Shown one piece after another: positions 26,943-40,340 of a DNA stretch of 64,000 bases (positions are counted from its first letter, which is position 1; each line of letters starts with the position of its first letter). Under the pieces are notes generated by a model, which was not told the DNA's origin, did not search any database, and worked only from the letters and a program-made list of their open reading frames with translations. The position numbers and the translations under genes were made by a program. Source of the stretch: Vespula vulgaris. Taxonomy: Eukaryota > Arthropoda > Insecta > Hymenoptera > Vespidae. Location: positions 1,872,001 through 1,936,000 of the forward strand of contig NC_066595.1 of the NCBI RefSeq assembly GCF_905475345.1. The letters are read 5' to 3'.

Positions 26943-27979
26943 GAGAGAGAGAGGGATAACAAGACATACAGATCAACGAAATTTAATACGATAAATGTTT
27001 CCTGAGAACATTTTATCATGAGAATCATTTTGAGCACGTTGAAAGCCACTAATTATTATACGGTCGGTGACATCAAATGGTTTCCTTGATAAAATCACTA
27101 TCGCGCATTTGTTCAATGTAAACGAAAAACTTATCGTTTGCTAATTTTTCTCTTACGTTGTCTCGACTAATAGATACGTAAATGAAATTACATACTTATC
27201 ACCTATATCAAGTACTATGCATAAAAATCAGGCATATACACGACACACACACACATATACTGCATCCTGTATATTCGGTGAGAAAATGATAATCAGTGCT
27301 TTGCGCATGCGTCGTGCGCATTCTAGTCTGGTACTCGGTCTGCGGCGTCGATCGCTAAAGGTTTATACCATTATCGTACGACGATGTGGTGTGTATGCAC
27401 ATACATACGAGAGAGAGAGAAGGAGAGCGAGAGAGAGAGAGATAGAGAGATAGAGATAGAGAGAAAGGAGTTTAACGGATAACGACGTTGAGAGAAAGAA
27501 AGGTAGCAGGTGCAAGAGGAATAAAGAGGAGAAAAAAAGAAGAACAATGGATCAGTGATCAGGGAAAAAGGTTGACAGTGGAACCGAGAAGTGTCACTAC
27601 ATTTGTTCGATGCGCTTTTTTGGTGCTCTAGTCCATGCTACTTCCAATCTTAGAACACGATCCTCCATGCGTTGAAATTTCGTACTGGACACTGAACGTT
27701 TCGAAACTTCGTCTCGATCATCGGTGTATATGTATATAAATATATATATATATATATACACGTACATAATATATGTATATATTGTATATATACATATACG
27801 TATACAATCGTTCAAAAGATTAACGAGTTTTACTTTCGCACACTCACCAGATATTGTTTGCAATGTTTTTTATGCTTAACGCAGGAGCGTTTCTTCTTCT
27901 TCGAATTGCCCGCAGCTAGCCCGTTGTTCGATTTCTCTTTGCGAGGCGTCGACAGCTGATTACTCTTGTTCGCAGGCAT
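24481..27979 (-). CDS. Unrecognised protein, three in-phase 5' exons (incomplete)
   Basis: I do not recognise this product. Three minus-strand exons with good sites join in phase: 27848-27979 (ATG at 27979, 44 codons, with SKKKKRSCVKHKKHCKQYL), 24986-25052 (IACRKACLFKSKPIGETR) and 24481-24621 (ELGHSYIYVHQTPSEEPSG, then DGPRRPRVRK). The result is basic, Cys/His-rich at the start, then Pro/Arg-rich. The third exon ends in phase 1 at a weak GTACTT donor, while the MDM1 exon at 20523 begins in phase 0, so the two do not join directly. The first exon ends in phase 0 and could splice straight to it. It is either a separate small gene or an alternative N-terminus of MDM1. Its 5' end faces DDX52. Confidence 0.4.
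25053..27847 (-). other. Large AT-rich intron
   Basis: Between exons 1 and 2 of the unrecognised minus-strand model. It holds GA tracts at 26909-26953 and 27410-27468, an ATTT tract near 26279 and TA-rich sequence near 27740. No exon supported. Confidence 0.5.
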
Positions 27980-28020
27980 CGTCCTTTTTTCTGCCGTTCG
28001 CAGAGAAAAATAAAGAGAAA

Positions 28021-28075
<55 letters not shown>

Positions 28076-28273
28076 AGGGAGACAGAAAAAGTGGTCAAAA
28101 GAGATCGTCGAACGTCTTACTCTCGGATGGATGCCAAGCGAATGTACCTTCGTCGTCTATCTGTCCTACGACGAGAGTGATTGATGACAGGCTTGAAATT
28201 TTTCTCCCTACTGGATTGGACCGATGCAGGTGCGCTGCGCGCAACGTATGCGCACGGAAATCTTCCTCCCTCC

Positions 28274-28305
<32 letters not shown>

Positions 28306-29288
28306 CATCTCAAGTTCCTCTATCTCTTTCTATCTTTCTCGCTTTCTCTCTCTTGCTTTACTTTGAGAGAGAAAGAGTTATGACACGCGCAATAATAATG
28401 AACTATTTCTGTCTACGATGCCACACCTATGACCGATGTAAAATAGTCGATTAAGATTTCTCGATATCTTCATTTTCTTTCTTTTTCTTTTTAGTTTTTA
28501 TATGATCGTAATATGCGACTCGATACACTAGTATACATGGCGTGACAGAACCGAAGGGAAAGGATGACGACATTTCACCGACAATACACGAACGCACAAG
28601 ATTTATCGACGAAACTTCCCGGCGCGAGATGATGTAATCTATGTCACTGAACTTTCCCTGTTAAATCACTTCTTCCTGTTTCTTCTTCCGCACTTCGCCA
28701 GAGATTTTGTCTTTTCTGTTTTTTTTTTTTTTATGTAGCTTCCTATTGGTTGTTTAGAAATTTGAAATTACCGCCAATTTATCTTCATATATTTTTAAGG
28801 TTAAATATTGGACAGATCGTATATGTAATACGAAATGTAAATTAATTCGTATAACTGCGGTCATTAGTAATATATTATGTAAGTATGTTGTAAGCACAAA
28901 GAAGAAATTAAAATTTGAAACAATAAGAATATTTCAAGAACGTTGTCATAATAATATTCTAACTTACCGACTGATTTCTGGATCCGCGTGTACATTTGTT
29001 TATATACATAGCAGAGTAGAATAGGCACACAGACTTAATAATTCATAAATAATTCACTCGTGTATTCAAAGTTATGTAATTATCGAAAACAATCTATATC
29101 GAAATAAATCCAGCAAATTACATCACCTGCACTGCTCAACCTGTTTTATCGATACTTTCTTGAGACGAGATAGAGGGCTGTCCTTGCATTTATACGCCAT
29201 CTTTCTTCAGGTTGTGCATTATTTTGACAAGTTAGGTTACATACTATTACACGTGATATTTAAATAATAATTCTTCTAAAGTATAAAA
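27980..29288. promoter_or_regulatory. Bidirectional intergenic region upstream of DDX52
   Basis: Contains the presumed 5' leader of the minus-strand exon set, with a GA microsatellite at 28021-28081 just upstream of its ATG, a TC/TA tract at 28261-28306, and the DDX52 promoter. One reverse CCAAT core lies in the CTATTGGTTG at about 28743. No coding exon found. Confidence 0.5.
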
Positions 29289-31894
29289 ATGGATGCATAT
29301 GATATTTTTAAGAAACTAGCTGTTGGATCAAAATTCAACATGCAACGCTTTCAATCAGATGCAGAAAAATTCAAGGTAGTACTCTTTTTTTAAATACGTA
29401 TTGCTTCCAAAATGATAAGGTTAGGAAATAGAATTATTTCTCTAAAATTTAATAATGTAAATTTCCGATAGTTAATTAATAAACAAACTAAAAATGTACC
29501 TAATGATGAAGTAGAAACAAATGGATTTGTCGATGTTTGTTCTAAAACATCTCTTAAAAGAAAATATGAGGAAGCCGAGGAAGAAAAGAAAATTGATACT
29601 TTAACATTAATTAAAGGAATGTCTGTTCCTGTAGATGGAAGTAAAGTAAAAACCAAAACGAATAAAAATTCTATGACAGAAGCTAAAAAAATTAAGTTGG
29701 AACGTGAACAGGTATGAAGTTTAATATAAAAAAATATATATACAAATAGCTACAATAACTTATATTTTTAGATTAATCAATTTCGTAATCAGCATCATAT
29801 ATCAGTCACTGGTTCTCATGTACCTAAATCTATAGCTACATTTGATGAATTATTAACAGAATATCAAGTATCTAAAAAATTATTAAATAATATGAAAGAA
29901 TGTGGTTATGAACAACCAACACCTATCCAAATGCAAGCAATACCTGTTTTATTACAGGTATATTTATTTTCTATAATTTTTTATTATTATAAAATAAGTA
30001 AAGAAATTACTTACAAAATATGCAACAGTAAATAATATTCATTCTTTTTTTATAATTAGAACAGGCAATTGTTAGCTTGTGCCCCAACAGGCTCAGGAAA
30101 AACAGCAGCTTTTTTATTACCAATCATTCATCATTTGAATGCTCCACAAAAACAGGGTTTTCGAGCTATTATTCTAAGTCCTACTAGAGAATTAGCTAAA
30201 CAAACATATAGAGAATGTTTACGGCTTAGTGAAGATTATGGCTTTAGAATACATATTATTAGTAAAATTAATCAAGCACTTTCTAAATATGGCCCTAAAA
30301 GTTCACAAAAATTTGGTATGTCTATTTCTTTAGTTTAATAATTTATCATATTTGTGTTTTTTCTTTGTATTATTAATTCATTATATTTTGACATATTTTA
30401 CTTATATATATATATTTAACCTTGATTATAGATATATTAATTATTATATATATATATTTAATTTTGATTATAGATATATTAATTACTACACCAAAAAGAT
30501 TAGTATTTTTATTGAAACAGGAACCACCTGCCATTTCCCTAGCTAAGTAAGATATAAAAAATAATTTTTTTTATATAGTGGATATAAAAGTAATTTTTTC
30601 TTTATCTAGCGAATAGTTAATAAAAATAATACTTTTAGTGTACAATGGTTAATAGTAGATGAAGCTGATAAGCTTTTTGAAGATGGAATGCGAGGTTTCA
30701 GAGATCAATTAGAAGAAATTTCAACGGCATGTACAAACTCTAATTTACATCGTGCATTGTTTAGTGCAACAACAACACCTGCAGTAACAAAATGGTGTCG
30801 CAAAAATCTCAAAGGTCTTATTACTGTTACTGTGGGTCAAAGGTATACACTTCCTCAATAATAGATACCTCCTTTTATCAATTATTTATAACTTTTGTTT
30901 TTATTGTTCTATTTAGAAATTCTGCTGTAGATCTTATAGAACAAGAATTATTATTTGTTGGTAGTGAAAGAGGAAAACTTGTGGCTATTAGAAATATTAT
31001 ACTAAAGGTATGAAAAATATCACATGTAAAATGTTTGATATAACATTACTTATTCATATATTCTTACAACAATATTACTAGTAAAATAATTTTTTTTTAA
31101 TTAAAAGGGTATTGCACCTCCAGTACTAGTATTTGTACAAAGCAAAGAAAGAGCTCAAGAACTTTTTAGTGAACTCATTTATGATGGCATAAATGTTGAC
31201 GTTATTCACGCCGATCGAACTCAGACACAGGTAATATTATACAAAGTATTTTTTAATATAAATTAAAGGCATTATCGTTATTAATATCGTATACAAAAAT
31301 TGTTTTAGCGAGATAATGTAGTACGTTGCTTTAGAGAAGGAAAAATATGGGTGTTAATATGTACAGAACTAATGGGTAGAGGTATTGACTTCAAAGGTGT
31401 GAATCTTGTAATTAATTATGATTTTCCACCAACTACTATTTCATATATACATAGAATAGGTTTGTATTATAATCATAAAAATTAGTTACAAATAAAAGTT
31501 ACAAATGTTTACTAATTATCTATATATAGGTAGAACTGGTCGAGCTGGTCATAAAGGAAAAGCAATTACATTTTTTACAGAACAAGATACAACAAATTTG
31601 AGAAGGTTAGTTAAATATATTAACCAGTAAATATATTAATTAAACTATTGCAATACAATAATCTTTCTTTTTTTAATTAGTATTGCAACAGTTATGCGTG
31701 CATCAGGTTGTGATGTTCCAGAATATATGCTTGCTATGAAAAAACATAGTAAAAAAGAAAGACGAAAACTTGAACGAACAGCTCCCGAACGGGATACTAT
31801 ATTAACAGTACCAAAATACAAGCAACATGTAACAAAAAAGTTGCATAAAAAAAATGCTGTAAATATTAAAAAAGTTACAAAAAACACACACTAA
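29289..31894 (+). CDS. DDX52: ATP-dependent RNA helicase DDX52 (ROK1 family)
   Basis: Nucleolar DEAD-box helicase needed for 18S rRNA processing and small-subunit assembly, counterpart of yeast Rok1. Eleven exons: 29289-29375, 29472-29711, 29772-29957, 30060-30315, 30474-30546, 30639-30842, 30917-31007, 31108-31230, 31309-31459, 31530-31605, 31681-31894; 566 residues against 599 in human. The start MDAYDIFKKLAVGSKF is typical. Visible motifs: Q motif YEQPTPIQMQAIP, motif I APTGSGKT (179-186), PTREL, TTPKRL, DEAD (288-291), SAT, the ELMGRGIDFKGV stretch and HRIGRTGRAG (motif VI), then a basic tail. The acceptor of exon 5 sits in a 42-bp tandem duplication. It converges on the Halfway-like gene, 181 bp away. 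Confidence 0.95.
30405..30488 (+). repeat. 42-bp tandem duplication containing the exon 5 splice acceptor of DDX52
   Basis: Two near-identical 42-bp units, each with TTGATTATAG followed by ATATATTAATTA. The second unit supplies the acceptor used in the model (exon starts 30474). The first gives an equivalent acceptor 42 nt upstream whose use would add 14 codons without a stop. Confidence 0.85.
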
Positions 31895-32075
31895 GTATAT
31901 CAATCAGAGATATTAAATATGCAAATTTCATTTTATTATAATATATGTCATGGAAACAAGATTTGATATTGATTATATATACATTTTTATATGACCAATA
32001 ATAAAAAATATATAATCTTTTCAATATATTGAAATAGAAAAATAACGTATTTATAACTATCAATATAATATTCTG

Positions 32076-34183
32076 TTATGTTTCACATAGCCAATCACAA
32101 GGCAACTTTGGCATCTTATTGGCTGGCCATGGCAAGTAACCAGCAGTTTTAAATACCCAATAATCATAAGAAACTTTAGCTATTAGACTTATCAATAATA
32201 TCACTTCAGTAGCAATTATATAATAAATATAATCAGTCCAATCTCCAGGATAGACACACATCTTTGATGGCTCTAAATCAACCACCTTTTCTTTTACATT
32301 TTCACATAAAACTTCATCTGAATCTAATATACGTGTTTGCAGCCACACCTAAATATCAAAATATAAAATTAATGATAAAATATATTAGAAATAAAATTAT
32401 CTTATAATCTCTTTCTTACCTTTAAATATTTAGCAGTATTACAATCACAATGCAATTCATTTCCACCAAGTTTAACTAATCGAGAACTTCCAAAACTTTT
32501 ATCATGTACATTCAGACTTAAAATATAAGTTGGAAGCTGCAAGATCAAAATACTGCATAGCTACAGATAATAAAATATATACATTCATTATAAACATAAT
32601 TAACAAAATATTACCGATTTAATTTTATTGTATCTTAAACTGAGTAATGCATAATTGTCTAAAAACTTGGAACCTTCTAATTTATTGATTGATGATATGT
32701 TATTATAGTCGGCATAAAATTCACGTATATCTTCGTAACATGGATTGGTACTCAAATCATCTAATACTGTGATCTATGAATAAGATTAAAATAAGAAGTA
32801 GCAAATTTTTTTTTTAGTAATAGATGAAGAGATATTAAATACATACATTGTTATAAGAAACATTTAGTGCTATTGTGTTGCGTGGTAATTTATCCGGTAA
32901 TTCTGTTAATTGTATTCCACTGCAATCTACATTTACTGCTAATGTAGGTGGTTTTCCTTCAACTATATCTAATCTTCTAAAATTACATTGACATTGCCAA
33001 GTATCACCTTTTGGACACTCTGTCTGCAACTAAATATAAAATAATTTTTATGATTTGTATTACATAGAAATATATATATTTTTTTAAATAATTCATAAAT
33101 AAACAATGAAAAATAATTAATATATCAAAATATTTATAATCAACATCAATACATACCAGACTAAGATAACGCACTTGTTGCAACGGTACTTGTTCTGTAG
33201 TATTAAACCAATGCCATGTTTTACTCGCAGAACACACCGTTTCATTTTCTCTATTGAAATTAATTTGTTTCTCTCCTGTTTTATTGATATATTGATAAAT
33301 GTCATGACACCAGAGAGTATTAGTTCCTATAAATAACAAAGTGATATTCTATTGGTAATTATTACATATATCCATTAACATTATAACGATATAAAAAAGA
33401 CAATAGAATGTACAATTACCAGAAATATCGAGCCAAAATTCTCTACCGTTCATTGTATTCAATGCAGGTAAATGCGTTAAATTATTATAAGATAAATCCA
33501 AGGTAGTAAGCTGTGCTAATCTAATTAACGAATTATTGTCTATTTCGATGAGAGCATTGTTTGAAAGATTCAAACATAACGTAGGTGTCATTATAAGGAA
33601 TTGCCCTTTGACACGATTAATTCTTCCATCGGTTATGGCAAGTGATTTTAATCTTCTCCATTTTGTTTTTTTGGCATCAAATACATCCAAGGTAGCATTA
33701 CGAATATGAATATAAGATATATTCGATGGAAATCCTGATGGTAATAAATTATTAAACTGAATTAAATACTTGACTAGAAAACTAATATATATACAAAAAT
33801 AAAAAATATATATTGCATATATCGTATAAATCTTAAGACATAGACTGTTATAAATATATTAAAAGAATTTAAGGACAAAAAAATTATTAATTATGCTTAC
33901 CAACGCATTGAAGACCATTTTCGAAAGTATGATTATCTAAATTACAACAAAGTACGGCGTCACTTTCGTAATTGTGCGATAAACTAATTCTCTTGCAAGG
34001 ACAACCGACGTTTAAGTCAGGACAATCGGTTGGAGGTCGATAAAAACATTGTTCCGAAAGTCCTGAAAAAATTTCTGTAATTCCGTTAGCATTGGAAGCA
34101 CTCGATGCCTGTTGATCTTCTTCTGTACGTGCATACACCACCCCCACATACAAAAGACATATTATCACTATTTGGCACTGCAT
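32076..34183 (-). CDS. hfw: Leucine-rich-repeat membrane protein, Halfway-like
   Basis: Secretory-pathway LRR protein resembling Drosophila Halfway (singed wings 2), which is linked to ecdysone-dependent moulting and metamorphosis. Exons: 33901-34183, 33420-33773, 33157-33326, 32847-33029, 32615-32773, 32420-32536, 32076-32348; all phases agree and give 512 residues. The start has a signal peptide (IVIICLLYVGVVYA). A cysteine-rich N-cap follows (CPDLNVGCPCKR, then AVLCCN), then LRR units such as TLCLNLSNNALIEID and LTTLDLSYNNLTHLPAL, a cysteine flank HCDCNTAKYLK, one hydrophobic segment IIATEVILLISLIAKV, and a short tail with PCDWLCET. The family call rests on the C-terminal tail and overall layout; an unrelated LRR receptor is possible. 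Confidence 0.65.
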
Positions 34184-34510
34184 CTGTCCATTAAAAATTT
34201 CTCGTTCGTATGAACCTCTTATAATATTTTTTCTTTCACATTCACATTCTTTACAAATTTTTACATTACTAAGTTTCCTTCTTATGCGTTAACAATATTT
34301 TTGGAAAAAATAATTTTCTCCTTTTTATTTTATTCTATGTATATATATCATGTACTTTCTTCATCCTCTTCTTTTTCCCCCATTAGCCGACTAATCCCAT
34401 TATTTTTGCTTAAAGACTTCTTTTCTTCTCTCCTCTTCACTCTTCTCTTCTCTAAATATTATTTCTGCGATAATATTTCCGATATGTATATATATATATA
34501 TATATATACA

Positions 34511-34545
<35 letters not shown>

Positions 34546-35835
34546 CTAGCTTCGTTTAACGCTTACCGATAACACCCACAATGAGAAACTACGGCGACAA
34601 ATTTTCTCTTTCTTTACTGATTATCATTCTTACTATTTCGTTAACATCACATCTTTTTTTTTTTCTTTTTGTTGTAATTATTGCTGCGAATGTACATACA
34701 TACATATATATACATATATACACATACGCGATATATATATAATAATTTGTCTAAATTAGGTACTTGTTTTCACACACAAGTCTTTTGTACCGTTGCCAAC
34801 TATATACAGTGATGGACATGGAAATGTCAACATTTTATCTTTCTCCCTCTCTTTTTCTCTCTTCTTCACTCTCCTCTCCGTCTTATTACTCATTTTCATA
34901 CTGTTCCATTCTTCCCGCCATATGAGAACTGGCCCTACAATAAATCGATATATTATTGATATCGATTTCCGATTTAATTTTTTAAATTCATCTATGGCGA
35001 ATGGTAAGATATTATTATTAATTAAATTATTATATTAACATTGAGACTCAAAGTAACATGGTATAAAATTCGATTATATTAAATCGTTTTATTTGCTAAA
35101 GAAAAGACTCTTATCTCTTTCTCGTGATAATTATAAATAATAATAATAATAACTAAATTTTATATGTATATTTCATCGACTTTCATCGACGAAAAGATAA
35201 CACTGAAAAAAATGTGAACATACAATTTTTATTATTTTTTTTTTTTTTATTGCATTGATAAAAGAAAATTATCGGACTTCTCGTTCATCTTACGACTGAC
35301 ATAAACGAGTAAATTCACTTAACCGTGAGGACTCTAGGTCACTCGGGTTGACCCGCTAACGAACTAAAATTGGTCAAAGTGTCATACTTATTACGCTCTC
35401 TTCTTGCGATTCGAATCATAACTTGTTGCATGAATCACTGTTTCTTTTTAAGATTATTTGTTATGCATCGAACGCGAATATATTTGATAAACTTGTGTAT
35501 ATATCATATCTGATTATATACATACATACACAATGCATTTATAACACTTATTTGTAAACTTAACTTTCTAAATTCATGTTATTTATAATATTAGAATATT
35601 ATAATGTTAAAAATTTTTTTATTGAATAAATAAAATATAAAATGTAACATAAATATTCAACTTATATGTTATCTTATTCAAATACATAATAAAAATGAAA
35701 ATATTGAATATATGAGAAGTCGTATGAAATAAATTTATTAAAAATATAGGCACCCCAGGCAAAATAATATTTACAAGATTATGATTTGTACAAAGAATAT
35801 CTAGAAGTAATATTCAAAGGCACAGTGATCTTATT
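34184..35835. other. Intergenic: upstream of Halfway-like gene, downstream of CP110
   Basis: Both neighbours are on the minus strand, so this holds the CP110 3' UTR and the Halfway-like promoter. TA repeats at 34486-34545, poly-T runs, and a palindromic block at 35336-35355 with nuclear-receptor-like half sites. No coding exon. Confidence 0.55.
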
Positions 35836-38800
35836 TCATCTCCATGGTTTTCTAACTGTTCCTGCACTGGTACTTCTTTTAATAGTTTGATCTGTAACAT
35901 ATATATCACTTTATTTTCATCAATTTATCAATCTTTATTTATGATTGTGGAAATGATACAACATATAACTTACGTATATTCGGTGAGATAAGATGCTGTG
36001 AAATTTCAGAAGTCCAAGTTTGACATCTAGCTCTAGATGAGTGTAATTGAGTGATAATTGGTGACTGGTAATCTCTCATCCTATAGGAGCATTAATAAAT
36101 AATAAAGATAAAATATTTAATAAACTTAGTATGTATAATACATTGATAAGGTGGATACGTAAAATATCTTATTAATAATTCTGTGAACTTATTGTAATTC
36201 ATGCTATATTATTATTAATATTATGATTTAAATAATATAAATAAAAGTTCTCTTACACAAAGTAGATTCTAGTATAAAATTTAATAAAAAAAATCAGTAA
36301 GTAACTAAATTATCAACTAATAAAGGTTTATAGCAAAAATATAAATAAATTACTTTCTCAAATGATATGTAAAAAGTCTAAATATGCTCTTCTAGGAGAT
36401 GAAAATATGGAAAGTGCTATATTATACAGAATCATACTCTTTGAGCTTTTTCCTTGCTAGGGTCCTCTGGGTAGCAAATGAGTATGATCGTGCTGAAGTT
36501 GGACGTTCAGTGCGACACCGTTTAATTTCACGATCATGCGCTATTATTTTCATTTTGTATGCAGGACTTTGAGTAAATAATTCCACTATATTCATGGATG
36601 CTGCATCACACTTTTAAAAATGAGAATGTTATCATAAATATATAGGTCTACTAAAAAAGTACATGCATACTATTATAAATATTCTAAATGTACTGTTAAT
36701 GCTATGATAGTATTCTTATATATAATTATAACATAGAGTTTATATTTTAAAGAATTATTAGAATTAAATTCTATGCATTATTATTTTGAAAAGTAAAAAT
36801 GAATGAAAATTTCTAAATATATGTCGATTTACTAGCAAGCATTCACAAAGGTTCTTATTGTTGTAAATGTAAAACCAAAGTTACCTGTAATTGTAAACGA
36901 CGTAAAAAATGCAGTTCTGATAAATCAAGAGGTGCATCAACGTGTAATTTAAGCATACATTGCAATGCTTCTTTGTACGTATTTTTTAAAGTAATCACGC
37001 GATCTGTTTTCATTAACCTGCGTACTAAATATCCTCGTGTATATGCATTGATAATAGATGCAGCTTGTATCTGTAATATAATTGTTTGTAATTATTCAAG
37101 GACACTTTTAATTTTAAACATTAAAATATATCAATTTGACAAAGAACATTTTTTTTTTACATCTTACGTGTTTCTCTGCATACATAGAACTATCAATGAT
37201 GGGAACATGTACAGTTTTACAGTCTAATGGAAATAACCGACGGCTAATTGTAGGTTTTTTACTCTCACTTGTTACACTTAAATTATAATCACGCATTTTA
37301 TTCTTATTTATATGTTCTTGTATTTCTCTATTTTTAATCAATGTACAATTGTATTTGGACATGGAAGTATCATAGGCTTCGTTTTGTGACGATTGAATAA
37401 ATTCATAGCATTTCAAATGTTTTTTTGTATCATTAAGATGATTTTTGGAATAAATATAATCCAGTGGACATGTAGGACTTAGCTCGCGTTGATTTGGTGA
37501 CAATAATAAATTATCTTTTTGAACAACAGTCAGTGATTCTAAATTTTCGTCTTCTTGTTTTGTATCTGTAAGACTATTTTTAGAAGTAGAATTATTTGTT
37601 GACACAGCTTGATCCAAAGAAGTAGATGACAAATATTTGTCATCTATCACAGGAGAAATTTCAGGGAAAGATTTTTTTATTTCTGTCAATAAAAGTAATT
37701 GTTGCTTTTCAAATTCTTTTTGTAACGAAGATTGCTCTTGTTGTTGTCGAATTACCAATTCAGACATTTGTCTTTTATGTACTTCTTCTATTTCTTTCAA
37801 GATAGTCAATAATTTCTCAGATATATTAGCAGAATTACATTTTTCTATTGACTCATTTATTTTATCATTACTTGTATTTTCTTCATCAAAACTCTCATTA
37901 TGTTTATATGTCTTTGATGTTTGTGACTCATTAATCTTGTGCATTTGTGTTTCAATATCGTGTAAATTTCCCAATGAACCTCCTAATTTATTTGTTGTAT
38001 TTAACACTGAAATGTTTTTGCTTTCCTTCCATTCCTGTGGCCTATGATTTTCTTTATCATTATTACTTATACTATATTTCTTTTTATTATTATTAATTTT
38101 TATATCAGGTTTATATATATTTTCTTTCTCAAGCATCATTTGTATACAATCTACAGATCCTGTAGTTTGATACATGCGAGTTTGTGGTTCCGATATTGTT
38201 TGTTCACTCTCAGTCTTATATAAATTATAATTACTTTTACTAGATAAACTTTTTCTTTTACACTTTGAATTTTTTAATGTCTGCTGACTATCCATGACAT
38301 TAAATTCATTATTTTTAATTTCATTTTTCCATTCAGTTTTCGTTTGTGTAATATTCCATTCCTTGCGTCGTATAACACTTTTTGCAGGTGTAGGAATATA
38401 ATCTACAGTAGGAAAATCATTTGTATTATTTAATTCTGTTTGCATGTGCGCAAGCAACATAGGACTTGGAGTATCCAAAATGTAAGAACCCTGACGTACA
38501 AGATTTGGTGTTTCCTTAATAGAATTTGTTTCAGTTATCCTTGAAAACTCTTCTCTTTGATATATATTTGAATCATCCAATGTAATAGGGACAATATCTA
38601 AGGTTTTAGGCACTTCAGGTTTCCAAGTATCTAAGATATTTTGCTTGACTTTTGATTTTGTTGTATCAGTAAGATTTTCAGTAAGATTTTCAGTCGAATC
38701 AGTGCTTAAGACAGTTGATTTTGGACTAAATGAATGCCTTTCTGTTAAATTTGCTTCGATATTTTCATTGCAAGATATTTCTTGTATCAATTCAGAATTA

Positions 38801-39236
38801 TTACTTTGTTCATGAACATATAAATCTGTATTTTTATTTGTTGTAACATCATACGTATTTCTCATAGATATTTGATCTACATCAATATTAGAGTCTGCAT
38901 TAGGAATTACATTTTCATTATCAAAATTAAATATGTGATCAATTTCCTGTATTCTTGTATCATCTTCTATAAATGTACTTTTGTCACTAAATTTTGTATC
39001 ATATAAAGCTTTTAATTTTTTTTCTACTTGAATTGCTAAATATTTATAATATTTTACTTCTTTTCTAATGTCTTCAGTTATCTAAAAATTAAGAATAAAA
39101 AGGTTTATTTTTCAAAATTCTATAGATAATAGATTGTGTTGCAAATTAAATTCGTTTATTATAATATACTTACCATTGGTGGAAGAATAGGAACACCATT
39201 AATTTTTATGCAAGAAATATATGTTTGCTGCGCCAT
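35836..39236 (-). CDS. Cp110: CP110 (centriolar coiled-coil protein) homologue
   Basis: CP110 caps the distal end of centrioles, limits centriolar microtubule length and blocks ciliogenesis until removed. Six exons: 39174-39236, 37168-39081, 36885-37070, 36438-36610, 35974-36080, 35836-35891; 832 residues. The N-terminus MAQQTYISCIKINGVPILPP is followed by a long, fast-evolving Ser/Asn/Lys-rich region, a coiled coil near HKRQMSELVIRQQQEQSS, then the conserved C-terminal block: an IQ-like segment AASIINAYTRGYLVRRL and SFATQRTLARKKL, matching the human QKFVRGFLTRRL and SAATQKSLDRKK positions. One exon carries 638 of 833 codons. It is divergent from the NDUFB1 pair, with a reverse CCAAT core at 39488-39492. 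Confidence 0.82.
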
Positions 39237-40340
39237 TATTATTTATTTAATAATTTAATACAAATAATGAAAAATTGTAAATAATAATAATTATTATTCA
39301 TTCGTCTAAGGTTATAACAGTCAAAAATGTATATTTCCATATAAGTCGATAATCCTTAATAACTTTGACATTAATATAGATTATTTATAAGGCAAACATA
39401 TAGAAATAAATTATTTAAATTTGGAGAAAATAACTTGGTATAACAAAAATGTGAATTCTGAAATATCTAAAAACATCTTTACTTAGGATTGGTCAATACG
39501 ACTTCAAAAATTTGTTTTCAACGAATAGGAGAGTAGTCAGTAGAATTGTAAGTTTTTATCAAAACTTGGAACATAAATCTTTTATGAACTAGATTTATAT
39601 ATGAAAAGAATAATTTATAATAAACGAAACCGAAGAAGAGCATTTATTAATTTTTTGATTAATATATATCGAGGTAAACGTTCATAATATTTAAAAAAAA
39701 TCAACCTTGATAAAAAATCCTTACTATCATTTTTCATTTAATATTACAATTATCAATATTATTTTATTATATACATAATATTGTTTAAAAAAAATTTAAT
39801 GTAAGTTTTCGAATACTCTTTTGGAATAAATGTATGAAAAAAAAAAAAATATGCAGAATTGAATTGTCTCGTAATACCGCTGTCAGAGTCAGCTCTATAC
39901 TGCTTTGAACTGGTCTGTACGTATCTTGTATAGTACGATTTAATTTACTTACAACTATTGATGAAAAATAGATAATCCAAAAAGAATAATTTCATAACGT
40001 CAAATTACGATATTAATAACTATAGAGCAGTTGATTTTATTGTTCGTGATTTATTTATATACGTATTCACATCTTCCCTGTTGAGGTTAATTATACGTTA
40101 CGCAATTATGTATTTTTTAGTTTTTATAAATAATATATAGAATATTTCGTAATGCAATAAATATAATTATAAACTAAACATATATATTAATACTGATTTT
40201 AAACGAATAAGTAAATAGTAATATAATATAATAATTTAATCACATATTGTTATTGTATTGTACAAGTATTAATCAGAATAATTATGGTTAATAATTTATT
40301 TTTAATAATCTAATCATGTATTTTATATTTTTACAGTTTG
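39237..40340. promoter_or_regulatory. Bidirectional region, CP110 / NDUFB1 pair
   Basis: AT-rich 1.1 kb between divergent genes. A good acceptor (TTTTTACAG, ending 40336) lies 4 nt before the first plus-strand ATG, so an upstream untranslated exon is likely, perhaps within 39880-40000 where the sequence is less AT-rich. No coding frame. Confidence 0.45.

Noticed and set aside
33117..33339. Long minus-strand frames running past the exon at 33157-33326
   Set aside because: They read intron sequence or a second phase; the exon bounded by GT-AG joins in phase with the LRR exons on both sides.
37637..38047. 136-codon plus-strand frame
   Set aside because: It is antisense to the large CP110 exon, whose minus-strand frame continues through 638 codons and matches a known family.
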